This document shows, piece after piece, positions 1 through 9,492 of a stretch of 37,921 nt of DNA. Each line of letters begins with the position of its first letter. Position 1 is the first letter of the stretch. Source of the stretch: Thermoanaerobaculia bacterium (lineage in GTDB: Bacteria > Acidobacteriota > Thermoanaerobaculia > Multivoradales > Multivoraceae); NCBI GenBank assembly GCA_028285365.1, contig JANQPS010000664.1:1-37921 (forward strand), read 5' to 3'. The position numbers were made by a program, and so were the translations under genes. The notes beneath the pieces are model-generated. The model did not search any database and had not been told where the DNA came from. It worked only from the letters and a program-made list of their open reading frames with translations.

Positions 1-174
1 TTCGACGGAATCGCCGCGCGCCCGTCTCGCTAGCGCTGCCCATGCCGAAGCATCCGGACGCGTCTCGACCCGGTCGTCGGCGTCGCGGGCGATGCGACCC
101 CGGTAGCCGCCACTGGCTGCCTGCCGATCCGCGAGCTGGGAGAAGGCCTCGCGAGACGTGACTTCCCAATCCAT
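1..174 (-). CDS. N-terminus of a hypothetical protein (truncated by window edge)
   Basis: Open minus-strand frame from ATG at 174 (MDWEVTSREAFSQLADRQAASGGYRGRIARDADDRVETRPDASAW...) running off the window start; no family recognised. Confidence 0.45.
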   Translation of the reverse strand, partial: MDWEVTSREAFSQLADRQAASGGYRGRIARDADDRVETRPDASAWAALARRARGDSVE

Positions 175-249
175 GGCGCCACTATACGACCGAAACCCTC
201 GGGCTCGATGTCAGCGGCTCAGCTCGACGATGCGCGGCCACGAGGCGAG

Positions 250-1731
250 CTAGGTCGACGGTTCGGGCTCGGCCTCACGTGCCTCGACGAGGTCGAGGAG
301 CTCGAGAGTTCGCATCAGCTCTGCGAGGTCGAACGGCTCGATTCCCAGCCCGTCGGCGATCTGACCCAGGCTCACGTCTTTCCTCAGGGCGGTGAACAGG
401 CCCGTGAGGAGCTTGGCTACCGGCGCCGAGAGCGGCAGCGGCGGGCTGGAGCCGATCTGCAGTCGCATGGAGCTCTGCGCGCTGGCCCGTGAGAACGAAG
501 TTCCGCTGATGATGTTGGCGCGTCCGCGCTCGGAGAAGGCGAGCCGGAGTGACCGCGAGGCCTCGGATCGAGCAGCATCCGTGTTCGCGAGGGCCGCCAT
601 GAGCAGAGACTCCCGCGGGGCACCAGGCGCTGCCTGTTTTCGAGCCGCGAAGAGGAGTGGAGCCTGCCGATACTCGCCTCCCCAAGGTACCGTCGGGCTC
701 GTTCTGCCGAGGACGAACCAGTGTCGCGACACCTCGAGCGGTTCGAACGACTCGGCGGAGAGGTAGCTCGCGATGTCGCGGTCGGTACGGTTGGGAAGAA
801 TGGCGGGGTCGCCGGGGACGTTGAAGGGCAGCCCGAGATTGATCCAGAGACCGCCGTCCTCGAGAACTCGATGGATCTCGCGAACCACGGTGGTGGCGTT
901 GGGAATGACGTCGAGCAGGTACTGCGAGATGACGACGGACTGGCTCCCCGAGACCAGAGGCAGGTCGGCGACGTCGGCGATCACCAGCTCGGTATTGGCG
1001 GTGGCGATGCCGACGGCGTCGGCGGGTGAGCACTCGAGGGTGCCGGGCCGGGACACCAGGCCGTAGCGCAGGGATTCGCCATCGAGCAGGCGACGGGTGA
1101 CGAGTTGGATTGGTGCGGCAAGCTCGATTCCGATGGCGCGCTCGACGGCTCCCGTAAGGCGTTGGAGCAGACCGCCAGTGCCGCTGCCGAGGACGCTGAG
1201 GGTCTTGCCGGATCGATCTCCGCTGTCACCGCCGTGTCGTCCCATGAGCTGGGTCATGGCTGCGGCGAGCGCGTCCAGCTCCCGCGTGTCTCCCCAGTCC
1301 TGGTTGAGGTAGGGAAGCAAGAGACCCGGGTCCCAGCCGCAGAGGAGCTCGTACGACGAATCCGCAAGGGTCGGTGCTGCCTGATGCTCTTGCAGGCCGT
1401 CAAAAACGTCCTTGTAGGAGCTCATGAGGAGCTCTCTGTTGAGTGCGTCACAGGCGAGGACGTCGTCACCGTGTTCGCGCGTGGCTTCATCCAGGCTCTC
1501 GCGAGACAACATGTAGCTCCTGCCGCGCCCATCGAGCTCCGCCGACGCGGTTTGCAGTTTGCGCGCCCAGGAGCCCAGGAGGCCCCAGGGTCGGAGGACG
1601 AAGGTCGGAGTACGCGAGAACACCGGGAAGCTGCGAGAGCAGTTCGGGCAGTCGATGGTCGCCGCGTCGATGGATCCGGCTGGAATGTCGAGTGGAGTGC
1701 CGCATCCGACACAGCGGTAGATCTGGCTCAT
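250..1731 (-). CDS. Class I SAM-dependent methyltransferase with N-terminal zinc-ribbon-like motif (CVGCGTPL...CPNCSRSF)
   Basis: Trm112-like CxxC..CxxC N-terminus; VLGSGTGGLLQRL motif I; later SQYLLDVIPNATTVVREIHRVLEDGGLWINLG methyltransferase core. Confidence 0.8.
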   Translation of the reverse strand: MSQIYRCVGCGTPLDIPAGSIDAATIDCPNCSRSFPVFSRTPTFVLRPWGLLGSWARKLQTASAELDGRGRSYMLSRESLDEATREHGDDVLACDALNRELLMSSYKDVFDGLQEHQAAPTLADSSYELLCGWDPGLLLPYLNQDWGDTRELDALAAAMTQLMGRHGGDSGDRSGKTLSVLGSGTGGLLQRLTGAVERAIGIELAAPIQLVTRRLLDGESLRYGLVSRPGTLECSPADAVGIATANTELVIADVADLPLVSGSQSVVISQYLLDVIPNATTVVREIHRVLEDGGLWINLGLPFNVPGDPAILPNRTDRDIASYLSAESFEPLEVSRHWFVLGRTSPTVPWGGEYRQAPLLFAARKQAAPGAPRESLLMAALANTDAARSEASRSLRLAFSERGRANIISGTSFSRASAQSSMRLQIGSSPPLPLSAPVAKLLTGLFTALRKDVSLGQIADGLGIEPFDLAELMRTLELLDLVEAREAEPEPST

Positions 1732-1741
1732 CGGTTCCTCG

Positions 1742-3694
1742 TCAGCTGCCTGCAGCGGTTCTGAGGGCCGCTACGATGAAGCGCCCGTCCTGGCTGCGAT
1801 GGATCGGTTGGGAAAAGGCTGGATCGTTGAGAGCGTCGCTCAGGCTCGGAGGATACGGCATCTGACTAGCACGAGAGTCGATGAGCACGTGCGTGATTCC
1901 CATACGTCCAAGCTCCTCTCGAGCGCCGGCCCGATCGGGCAGGTGCCGGAAGCGATCGATGATCTGCGAGGCTTCGAAGAAAGAGTCCGCGACGAAAGGC
2001 CGGCGGACGTAGAAGCCATGGTTGGTACCCAGCAACAGCAAACGAGCGTCTTTGGGGAGCTGGTCGTCGATGAATCGGTAGACCGGGTGCTCCACTCGCT
2101 CGGGAAGCTGGTCACCGTGGATCACGAGATCACCGACGAGGCCAGGAACCTGGCGGACGTAGACCCAGCTCGCCATGAACAGGGCCACGGCAAGACCAGC
2201 CGCGGCTGCAAGCTGGATGCTTGCGCGCAGGTTGGCCGCAACAGAAGCGAGGAGATGGCTCAGCTCCCTCGCCGAGGCAATCGACAGCAGGGCGAGCGCC
2301 GGTATGAGAAAGCGAGTCTGCTGCGAGGTCGCTGACCAGCTGACGAACAGCGCCAGCACCGTCAAGACGCAGACGCGAGACAGGCGGTCTCGCCAGGCTC
2401 CCAGAAGTGCGACCGGCAACGCCAAGAGCCAGACTCGACTGATCGCTCCGTCGAAGTTGTCGTAGCCACGATCACTCTCCGTGATCACACGCAGGGGGAG
2501 CAGAAGGTAGTCGGTGAGGTCTCGCCCACGACCGATCGACTGTTGCCACCTGGAGTGCTGCTCAGCCAGCTGAGCGCTCCACTCCGGTCCGCCGAAGGTC
2601 TCCCAGAACAGTGGGTAGACGGGGTTGCCGGTGAGCAGGTAGCTCTTGAGCAACCACACGACCCCGAAGGTGAAGCAGATCCCCAGGACAAGAGCGCTCC
2701 GGCGCAGCGTGAGCCGCGCCGTCTGAGGGGGCTGCGCGTCGGTGCCCCTGGTGCGGTAGGTCACGACGGCAAGAGCCAACAGCAGCGAGATGGGGCCGAA
2801 AAGACCGTTCAGCTTGATCGCGACGAGCATCCCGCAGCACAGGGCGATGAGCCGCCACATTCGCTCCGACCCGCTCGACTCGGCCTGCTTCCATGCGACC
2901 AGCGCCATGCTCAGGAAGAAGGCAGATGCCAGGTCGACGTAGGCGATGCGCATCTCGTACAAGACGACCGGATTGAACAAGAATAGGGCCACCGCAAACG
3001 CCGCGGCCTGCCGACCGGTCAGGACCGCGAGGCATCCGAGAGTGGCCAGGCCGAAGCCGAAGTGGACGAGTTTGGCAGTCACAGGACCCTGGAGCGCGAG
3101 CGCCGCACCGTAGAGCAGCTGAGTTGCCAGTGGCCAGTGTGAGTAGACGTTCTGGGGAACGGCGTAAAAGCCGCCGTGCTCGAGGAACAGGCGGGGAAGA
3201 GTCAGGTGGTAGACGTTGGTGTCCCATGAGATGTCCGGGCGCAGCGTGTGGATGAACAGCGCTCCTAGGATCACGGCGACGGCCACGCCGAGCGCGACCT
3301 CGGCAACCCGAGCGAGTCTCGGCGAAGCCGCTGTCTCCTGAGCGTTCTGACCGGAGACGTCGTCGATGCTCACACCATCTGCAGCAGCCGCGGCTTCGGC
3401 AGGCGCACCGGGTGTCTGCTCGTCGCGTTTTCGCAAGCGCCACGCGGGAACGGCGCACGAGACTCCGGCAAGCACCAGGACGAGCAGCACGGCTCGCTGG
3501 TAGAGACCCACGCTCGCGAGCGCGAAGAGCACGACCACCCAGGCGCTCGCTCCCAGAGCGAGCTCGCTCAGCAGCAGAACCAGGGGGTTGCGACGGTCGA
3601 GCCCGATCCAGAGTCGAGCCAGGAGATGCCCGGGTGCGAGGATCGCAACCAGGAGCAAGAGCGCGCCGGCGAAAGGCGCAAGGGTGGTGAGCAC
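1742..3694 (-). CDS. Multi-TM glycosyltransferase family 39-like protein (ArnT/PMT-like)
   Basis: Many hydrophobic segments; N-terminal loop with RPDISWDTNVYHLTLPRLFLEHGGFYAVPQNVYSHWPLATQLLYG; 11 bp upstream of nothing on the same strand except the methyltransferase, so probably co-transcribed. Confidence 0.72.
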   Translation of the reverse strand: MLTTLAPFAGALLLLVAILAPGHLLARLWIGLDRRNPLVLLLSELALGASAWVVVLFALASVGLYQRAVLLVLVLAGVSCAVPAWRLRKRDEQTPGAPAEAAAAADGVSIDDVSGQNAQETAASPRLARVAEVALGVAVAVILGALFIHTLRPDISWDTNVYHLTLPRLFLEHGGFYAVPQNVYSHWPLATQLLYGAALALQGPVTAKLVHFGFGLATLGCLAVLTGRQAAAFAVALFLFNPVVLYEMRIAYVDLASAFFLSMALVAWKQAESSGSERMWRLIALCCGMLVAIKLNGLFGPISLLLALAVVTYRTRGTDAQPPQTARLTLRRSALVLGICFTFGVVWLLKSYLLTGNPVYPLFWETFGGPEWSAQLAEQHSRWQQSIGRGRDLTDYLLLPLRVITESDRGYDNFDGAISRVWLLALPVALLGAWRDRLSRVCVLTVLALFVSWSATSQQTRFLIPALALLSIASARELSHLLASVAANLRASIQLAAAAGLAVALFMASWVYVRQVPGLVGDLVIHGDQLPERVEHPVYRFIDDQLPKDARLLLLGTNHGFYVRRPFVADSFFEASQIIDRFRHLPDRAGAREELGRMGITHVLIDSRASQMPYPPSLSDALNDPAFSQPIHRSQDGRFIVAALRTAAGS

Positions 3695-3766
3695 GGGGGA
3701 AGCGTAGCGGACCGCGAGCCTAGGCCTGGCAGAGCCCGGTCTCGGCGCGCGGATTCCCCCTACACC

Positions 3767-5173
3767 TCATCCACGCAGGCGGTTGATCGCCTCCATCATC
3801 GACTCGACAGTCGTGAACTTCTCGCGCACCTTGCCCTTCTCTTCGCCGAGGCGGATCTCTTCGGCGTCGAGCCGTTCCCAGTCGGCGAACGTGACGAAGT
3901 CGACGCCGCGCTCCTGCAGGAGCGCGACGATGCGTTCGGGGTCCTTCTCCGGGTCGGCGTCAGCCCTCCGACTCTGGACGTCCTCGATCAGTTTCGCCAC
4001 GGTTGCCTGGGAGTCGGGGCCGTTGGTACCGATCAGCCCGGAGGGGCCGCGCTTGGCCCAGCCGACGACGTACTGATTGGGCACGACCTCGCCGTCCTGG
4101 CTTTCGAGCAGTCGACCCTCGTCGTTGGGGAAGATGCCCCAGCGTTCGTGAAACGGGACGCCTTCGATCGGCACGCCGCGATAACCCACTGCCTTGAACA
4201 GCAGGTCGACGTCGAGGTCGTAGGTGTCACCAGTACCACGGGGGCGAGGGGTGCCTGAATCATCGGCGTAGAGCTCGTTGCGCTCGATGCGCACGCCGGT
4301 CATCTTGCCGTCCCCACCCAGCACGGCGACGGGGGAGACCAGGAACTTGCAGTGGATCTTGCGCTCGGCTTCGCCGGTGCCCTGGGTCGACGTCTCCTTC
4401 AGATACTCGACGTTCTTCTTGGCGCTCGGAGCAGCTTCGTTCTCCAGCCAGGTGGCGCTCAGCTCGTCGAGGTCGACCTCGGCGCCATCGATCACGAGAT
4501 CGGCGCCTTCGAGCGAGCCGACCTCTTTGATCTCCTTGGGTGAGAAGGCGGCCTGCGCAGGTCCGCGGCGACCGAGGATGGTGATCTCGCGCACCGTGCT
4601 GGTGCGCAGAGCCTGCAGCGCTTCGTCGGTGATGTCGCTCGCGGCGAGCTCGCCGTGCGGGTCCTGGGCCAGAATCCGCACGACGTCCATCGCGACGTTG
4701 CCGTTACCGACGACCGCGACACTCGTCGCCTGGTCCAGCGCAAAGTCGCGGTCCTGAAAGTCGGGATGGCCGTTGTACCAGCCGACGAACTCGGTGGCCG
4801 AGTAAACACCGTCGAGGTCTTCACCCTCGATTCCCATGGCGCGGTCGGACTCGTTGCCGGATGCGTAGATCACGCAGTCGTAGTGGCGCAGCAGATCGTC
4901 GACGCTCAGGTCGCAACCGATCATGACGTTGCCGAAGAAGCGGAAGTTCTCGTGCGCAGCCGTTTTGTTGTAGACACGGATGACGTTCTTGATCTTCTGG
5001 TGATCGGGAGCGACGCCGCCGCGGACGAGCCCGAATGGGGTTGGCAAGCGATCGAACAGATCGGTCGTGCACTCGAGATCGCTCTTGAAGAGCGCACCAA
5101 TCGCGTAGAACCCACTCGGACCCGATCCCACGACCGCGACGCGCAGCGGTCGCTCTTGACTCCCTAGCTCCAT
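3767..5173 (-). CDS. FprA-type ferredoxin/adrenodoxin-NADP+ reductase
   Basis: VAVVGSGPSGFYAIGAL FAD motif; FDRLPTPFGLVRGGVAPDHQKIKNV; VAVVGNGNVAMDVVRIL NADP motif; GWAKRGPSGLIGTNGPDSQATV. Confidence 0.93.
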   Translation of the reverse strand: MELGSQERPLRVAVVGSGPSGFYAIGALFKSDLECTTDLFDRLPTPFGLVRGGVAPDHQKIKNVIRVYNKTAAHENFRFFGNVMIGCDLSVDDLLRHYDCVIYASGNESDRAMGIEGEDLDGVYSATEFVGWYNGHPDFQDRDFALDQATSVAVVGNGNVAMDVVRILAQDPHGELAASDITDEALQALRTSTVREITILGRRGPAQAAFSPKEIKEVGSLEGADLVIDGAEVDLDELSATWLENEAAPSAKKNVEYLKETSTQGTGEAERKIHCKFLVSPVAVLGGDGKMTGVRIERNELYADDSGTPRPRGTGDTYDLDVDLLFKAVGYRGVPIEGVPFHERWGIFPNDEGRLLESQDGEVVPNQYVVGWAKRGPSGLIGTNGPDSQATVAKLIEDVQSRRADADPEKDPERIVALLQERGVDFVTFADWERLDAEEIRLGEEKGKVREKFTTVESMMEAINRLRG

Positions 5174-5416
5174 GACTTGTGTCTCCAGCGCTGGCGGGCG
5201 CTGGGACCTCGCCAGTCGGTCTCTCGAGTGACTCGAATCCGTCGGATCCGGTCACGGGTGTGGCTTGCGGGCGGCTATCATAGCGGCCATCCACACACTA
5301 CCGGTCGAGCCGGATCGTCACGATCGCTCGGGCTGCCAACGGGGCCCGGTCGGGCTGCTTGGGTGGCTACCCCGTCGTGACGTCGGACACTCGGCTCTGC
5401 AGCACAGGAACGAACG

Positions 5417-6226
5417 ATGAGCCAGCCCGGAGATACTGAAGCTGCGACTGTGAGGGTCGAGCGCGACGGCCCGGTGACGACGGTCATACTCGACCGCCCG
5501 GACGTCCGCAACGCTGTGAACAACGCCACCGCTGAAGCGTTGGCTGACGCTTTTCGCGAGTTCGATGCTGACGACGAGGCTCAGGTCGCCGTCTTCTGGG
5601 GTGATCACGGCACGTTCTGCGCTGGTGCCGACCTCAAGGCCGTTGCCAGCGGTGAGCGCACCCTACGTTACGAACAGGCCAGTGAGTACCAGGGTGACGG
5701 GCCCATGGGGCCGTCGCGCATGGTGCTCGGCAAGCCGGTGATCGGCGCGGTCAGTGGCTACGCGGTCGCCGGCGGTATGGAGCTGGCGCTCTGGTGTGAC
5801 CTCCGTGTGGTCGAAGAGGACGCGGTTTTCGGAGTGTTCTGTCGTCGTTGGGGTGTGCCGCTCATCGATGGTGGAACCGTGCGGTTGCCGCGGCTGATCG
5901 GTCTGTCGCGCGCACTCGATCTCATCCTCACCGGACGCCCGGTGGAAGCTGACGAGGCCCTTGCGATGGGGCTCGCCAACCGAGTCGTGCCCAAGGGTGA
6001 GGCGCGCGCGGCGGCCGAAGCACTCGCGCGCGAGCTGATTCGCTTCCCTCAGCTCTGTCTACGCACCGATCGGGCTTCGGCCTATCGATCGCTCGACCTG
6101 ACCTTCGACGAGGCGATGCGTGCCGAGTTTGCGGACGGCTTCGAGGTCATCGAGAAGGAGGCGCGCGTTGGCGCCAAGCGTTTCGCGGACGGCAAGGGCA
6201 GAGGCGGCGATTTCGAAAGGATCTAG
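5417..6226 (+). CDS. Enoyl-CoA hydratase/isomerase (crotonase) family protein
   Basis: LDRPDVRNAVN; GTFCAGADLKA; GYAVAGGMELALWCDLRV crotonase motifs. Confidence 0.93.
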   Translation: MSQPGDTEAATVRVERDGPVTTVILDRPDVRNAVNNATAEALADAFREFDADDEAQVAVFWGDHGTFCAGADLKAVASGERTLRYEQASEYQGDGPMGPSRMVLGKPVIGAVSGYAVAGGMELALWCDLRVVEEDAVFGVFCRRWGVPLIDGGTVRLPRLIGLSRALDLILTGRPVEADEALAMGLANRVVPKGEARAAAEALARELIRFPQLCLRTDRASAYRSLDLTFDEAMRAEFADGFEVIEKEARVGAKRFADGKGRGGDFERI

Positions 6227-6306
6227 CTGAGTAGGCGTGATGAGTAACAGGCTTGCCCAGCGAGACCACCCCGCGCCTTCGGTCCATGGGACCTCCGGTG
6301 CTCGTT

Positions 6307-6375
6307 AGAGGTCTTGACCCCGTAAGCGGCCTAGGCTCGTAGCGTCTTGGGTTCGTAGTAAAGGTCAAGACCTCT
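6307..6375. repeat. Perfect 13-bp inverted repeat AGAGGTCTTGACC / GGTCAAGACCTCT with 43-nt spacer
   Basis: Direct reading: arms 6307-6319 and 6363-6375, in the intergenic region between the two crotonase genes. Confidence 0.85.
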
Positions 6376-6469
6376 GGCTGGGTCACCTGATGGAGTACTG
6401 TGCCAGGCAGCGCTAGTCACCTTTTTTCAGCCCCGTTTCACAACCTGTTCTCGACACAAGGAGAGACTC

Positions 6470-7330
6470 ATGACCACAGCCCCTGTCGACGTGACCTATG
6501 AGGAGATCCTCTACGAGGTCAGCGATCCCATCGCCACGATCACACTCAACCGTCCGGATCGTCTCAACGCCCTCACCGGCCGACTCCTGTCGGAGCTTCG
6601 GCACGCGATCGCGGCCGCCGAGGCCGACGAGCGGGTGGTGGCGATGGTCATCACCGGAGCCGGTCGAGGATTCTGTGCTGGTGCCGACATGCAGCGTCTC
6701 AAGAACACCGCTGACGGGTCGGGCCACGCCTTTGCCGAAGAGCTCGAGTCGAGCCCCGGCGACCCGGAAATGGGTGAAGACTTCCAGGTGACGTATGGCT
6801 ACCTGCTCGCCGTCAGAAAACCCATCATCGCGGCGATCAATGGCCCTTGTGCCGGCCTCGGATTTTCGATCGCGATGTTGTGTGACCTGCGTTTCGTCTC
6901 GGAGAACGCTACGTTCACGACCGCCTTCGCCAATCGCGGTCTGATCGCCGAGCATGGTCTCAGCTGGATCCTGCCACGTCTCATTGGTCCGAGTCGCGCC
7001 CTCGATCTGCTGTGGACCGGTCGCAAGTTCGACGCCCAGGAGGCCGACCACCTCGGCATCGTCAACTTTCTCGTCCCTCACGACGAGCTTCTCGAGCGAG
7101 CCCAGGACTACGTGCGGACCCTGGCGGAGCGCTCCGCGCCGAACTCGCTGCGCATCATGAAGCAGCAGGTCTACAAGCACCTCATGACCAGCCTCGGGCC
7201 GGCGCTCAGCGAGACCAACACGCTCATGGCGGAGAGTCTCGAACGCGACGACTTCAAAGAGGGCGTCAACTCGTTTCTCGAGAAGCGCGCGCCACAGTTT
7301 GCCCGGGTGGGTCTACCCGGCGACATGTAG
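6470..7330 (+). CDS. Enoyl-CoA hydratase/isomerase (crotonase) family protein
   Basis: LNRPDRLNALTGRLL; GRGFCAGADMQRL; GPCAGLGFSIAMLCDLRF; AFANRGLIAEHGLSWILPRLIG; AAGGAGAG-type RBS upstream (acaaggagagactcATG). Confidence 0.94.
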   Translation: MTTAPVDVTYEEILYEVSDPIATITLNRPDRLNALTGRLLSELRHAIAAAEADERVVAMVITGAGRGFCAGADMQRLKNTADGSGHAFAEELESSPGDPEMGEDFQVTYGYLLAVRKPIIAAINGPCAGLGFSIAMLCDLRFVSENATFTTAFANRGLIAEHGLSWILPRLIGPSRALDLLWTGRKFDAQEADHLGIVNFLVPHDELLERAQDYVRTLAERSAPNSLRIMKQQVYKHLMTSLGPALSETNTLMAESLERDDFKEGVNSFLEKRAPQFARVGLPGDM

Positions 7331-7432
7331 GCGGGGCGAGGAGACGAGTGCCAGCCTGGGGAGCCCCGTCGCGCGGGTGACGGGCTCGTCGCGGTCTGGC
7401 GCTCGAGAGAGGTTCTTCGCGTCGCCCTTCGG

Positions 7433-7567
7433 GCATCCGCTCTGAACGACGGGGTAATGGTGAGCGTGTTAGACGGCGTTTCGTGAGCTGGCATCCGCTC
7501 CGAACGACGGGAGAGTGGGAGCGCACCAGTCGGCGTTCGTGAGCCGGCGTCCGCACTGAGCGATCGG
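7433..7567. repeat. Degenerate tandem repeat, period about 57-58 bp, about 2.4 copies
   Basis: GCATCCGCTCTGAACGACGG (7433), GCATCCGCTCCGAACGACGG (7491), GCGTCCGCACTGAGCGATCGG (7548), with related intervening sequence (GACGGCGTTTCGTGAGCTGG / GTCGGCGTTCGTGAGCCGG). Confidence 0.75.
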
Positions 7568-7729
7568 AGCCTGTGTTGTCGTGGCCAGCGATGACGAGCA
7601 TCACCTCGCTCGTCGTTCAGAGGGAGGAAACTCGCAACGCGAGTGACCGACCGAAGAACCTCGAATGTCACACTCGTCAGGAGTGACCCCGGCGAACGCT
7701 GCGACCCGCGGGCCGGGCCCGCGGCGGGA

Positions 7730-8095
7730 TCAGGCGTCGTCGCGATGAACCGTGTCTGGACTGAAGGCCGGCAGGCAGATCGCGACGTAGCGGGCGCCGC
7801 CGGTCTCCGGAGTCGAGTAGCGGACCCATTCGCCTGGCCTTGCGCGCACGGCCTCGCCCGCTGAAACGCGCATCTGACCGCCTTCGAACTCGACGTCGAG
7901 GGAGCCTTCGAGCACGATCGTGAGCTCTTCGAAGGCGGGTCGCTGGCCGGGCTCGACCCAACCCTGCGGCGAGGTCATGACGGCGACGCTGGCGTTCTCG
8001 TGACCGGTGTTGACGCGGCCGAAGTACTCTTCGATGCGCTTGGGTTTGTTGCCGGCGGCCTCGATGATGGACGGCGCTTTGATGTGCTCGGGCAT
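7730..8095 (-). CDS. Small cupin-domain protein
   Basis: AFEELTIVLEGSLDVEFEGGQMRVSAGEAVRARPGEWVRYSTPETGGARYVAICLPAF cupin pattern. Confidence 0.82.
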   Translation of the reverse strand: MPEHIKAPSIIEAAGNKPKRIEEYFGRVNTGHENASVAVMTSPQGWVEPGQRPAFEELTIVLEGSLDVEFEGGQMRVSAGEAVRARPGEWVRYSTPETGGARYVAICLPAFSPDTVHRDDA

Positions 8096-8099
8096 GAGG

Positions 8100-9383
8100 T
8101 CAGGCTCCAGGAGAAGCGGATGGGATCTGGTCGAGGACCACCTGGGCCAGACGCTCGGCAGCGGTGTACGGATCGACGTCGACGTCGGTATTCATCTGCA
8201 CGGCGACGGCGATGTCGTGCTCGGGAAGGTAGATGAGCTGCGAGCGCCAGCCCGGGAACCACCCGCCGTGTCCGACGACGTGCCCGAGCTCGCTGGCATA
8301 GGTGTAGACCCCGGCGCCGTAGAAGCGCTCCTGGCTCTCATCGCGGGCGACGTTGATGCCGAACAGGAGCTCCTGGGTGGCGGCGTCGAGCAGCTCTCCT
8401 TCGTAGAGCGCCTTGGCCCAGCGAACGAGGTCCTGAGAGTTTGTGGCGAGGCCTCCGCCCGTCCATTCGGAACCAGGATTGAAGGCCATGACGCCGTCGG
8501 TGGCGGTCTTCTCGGGCAGGCCGAAGGGGTGCTCGGGGTCGAGATACCCGGCCGCGAGTCCGGGCAGGTCGCGAGTGTTGGAGGGAGACGTGAGCTGCAA
8601 ACCGAGAGGCTCGAGAAAACGCTCGCCCAAAGTCTCGTAGTAGGCCTGAGCGCCGGCTTTCTCGATCACCAACCCCAGGAGGATGTATCCGGTGTCGGTG
8701 TACTGGTAGCTCTCGCCGGCAGGGAACAAGGGGTCCATGCCCAAGACGAAACTCACCTGGCGCTCGGGTGGAAACGAGAGCTCCGGATTGGCGGCGCGCT
8801 CGGTGCTCACAGCCTCTGCGTAGGCCTCGGTGTAGACGTGGTCGGGGACGCCGCTCGAGTGATTGAGCAGCTGGCGCACGGTCATGGTCTCGGCGTTGGG
8901 GACCTGCGCGTACCAGTCGTTGTGACCCAACAGCGAGCTGACCTTGGCGTCGAGCTCGAGCTTGCCCTCCTGGATCAACTGCAGCGCGGTGGCAGCCACG
9001 AACGTCTTGCCGATGCTTCCCGACAGCATTCGATGGTCTTTGGTCATCGGGGTCTGCTGCTCGCGATCGGAGACTCCCACCGCGACCGCGCCGGTTCGTC
9101 CGTCAGGGAGAGCAAAAGCCGCGGTGGCGCCGGGAAAGGTGCTCGTCTCGTGGACGTTGCGCAGCTCGGCTTCGAACGCGGAGGAGATCACGTCGAGTCC
9201 ACCCTGTCCGGAAGCCCCGCCGCCATCAGCGACTGTGGTGCTCTCCTCGGGTGCGCCACAGCCGAGCACCCCCATGAGTGCTACGCAGACGAGTCCCGGA
9301 AAGACCCCGCCGTGCCTTGCTCCAGTGGCGGTGGATCGATCGGGCGTTGCTGTCTTCACGGATGGGTTCCTCAGGTCAGCCAA
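8100..9383 (-). CDS. Beta-lactamase-related serine hydrolase, predicted lipoprotein
   Basis: Lipobox-like VLGCGAPEE; SGSIGKTF (SxxK), YQYTDTGY (YxD/N), VGHGGW (HxG) motifs. Confidence 0.9.
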   Translation of the reverse strand: MADLRNPSVKTATPDRSTATGARHGGVFPGLVCVALMGVLGCGAPEESTTVADGGGASGQGGLDVISSAFEAELRNVHETSTFPGATAAFALPDGRTGAVAVGVSDREQQTPMTKDHRMLSGSIGKTFVAATALQLIQEGKLELDAKVSSLLGHNDWYAQVPNAETMTVRQLLNHSSGVPDHVYTEAYAEAVSTERAANPELSFPPERQVSFVLGMDPLFPAGESYQYTDTGYILLGLVIEKAGAQAYYETLGERFLEPLGLQLTSPSNTRDLPGLAAGYLDPEHPFGLPEKTATDGVMAFNPGSEWTGGGLATNSQDLVRWAKALYEGELLDAATQELLFGINVARDESQERFYGAGVYTYASELGHVVGHGGWFPGWRSQLIYLPEHDIAVAVQMNTDVDVDPYTAAERLAQVVLDQIPSASPGA

Positions 9384-9492
9384 GAGATTCGGCCCAGGTC
9401 ATGGGTTGGTCCGGAGTGTGTCGGTCGCCAAGACAGTACACGACACGTTTGGCGACCGACGCGCGCTTGCGGCGTTCACCGAGTGCTAGCGT

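Noticed and set aside
2562-3458. 298-aa minus-strand ORF
   Set aside because: Out-of-frame shadow of the GT39-like gene, Arg-rich, no domain.
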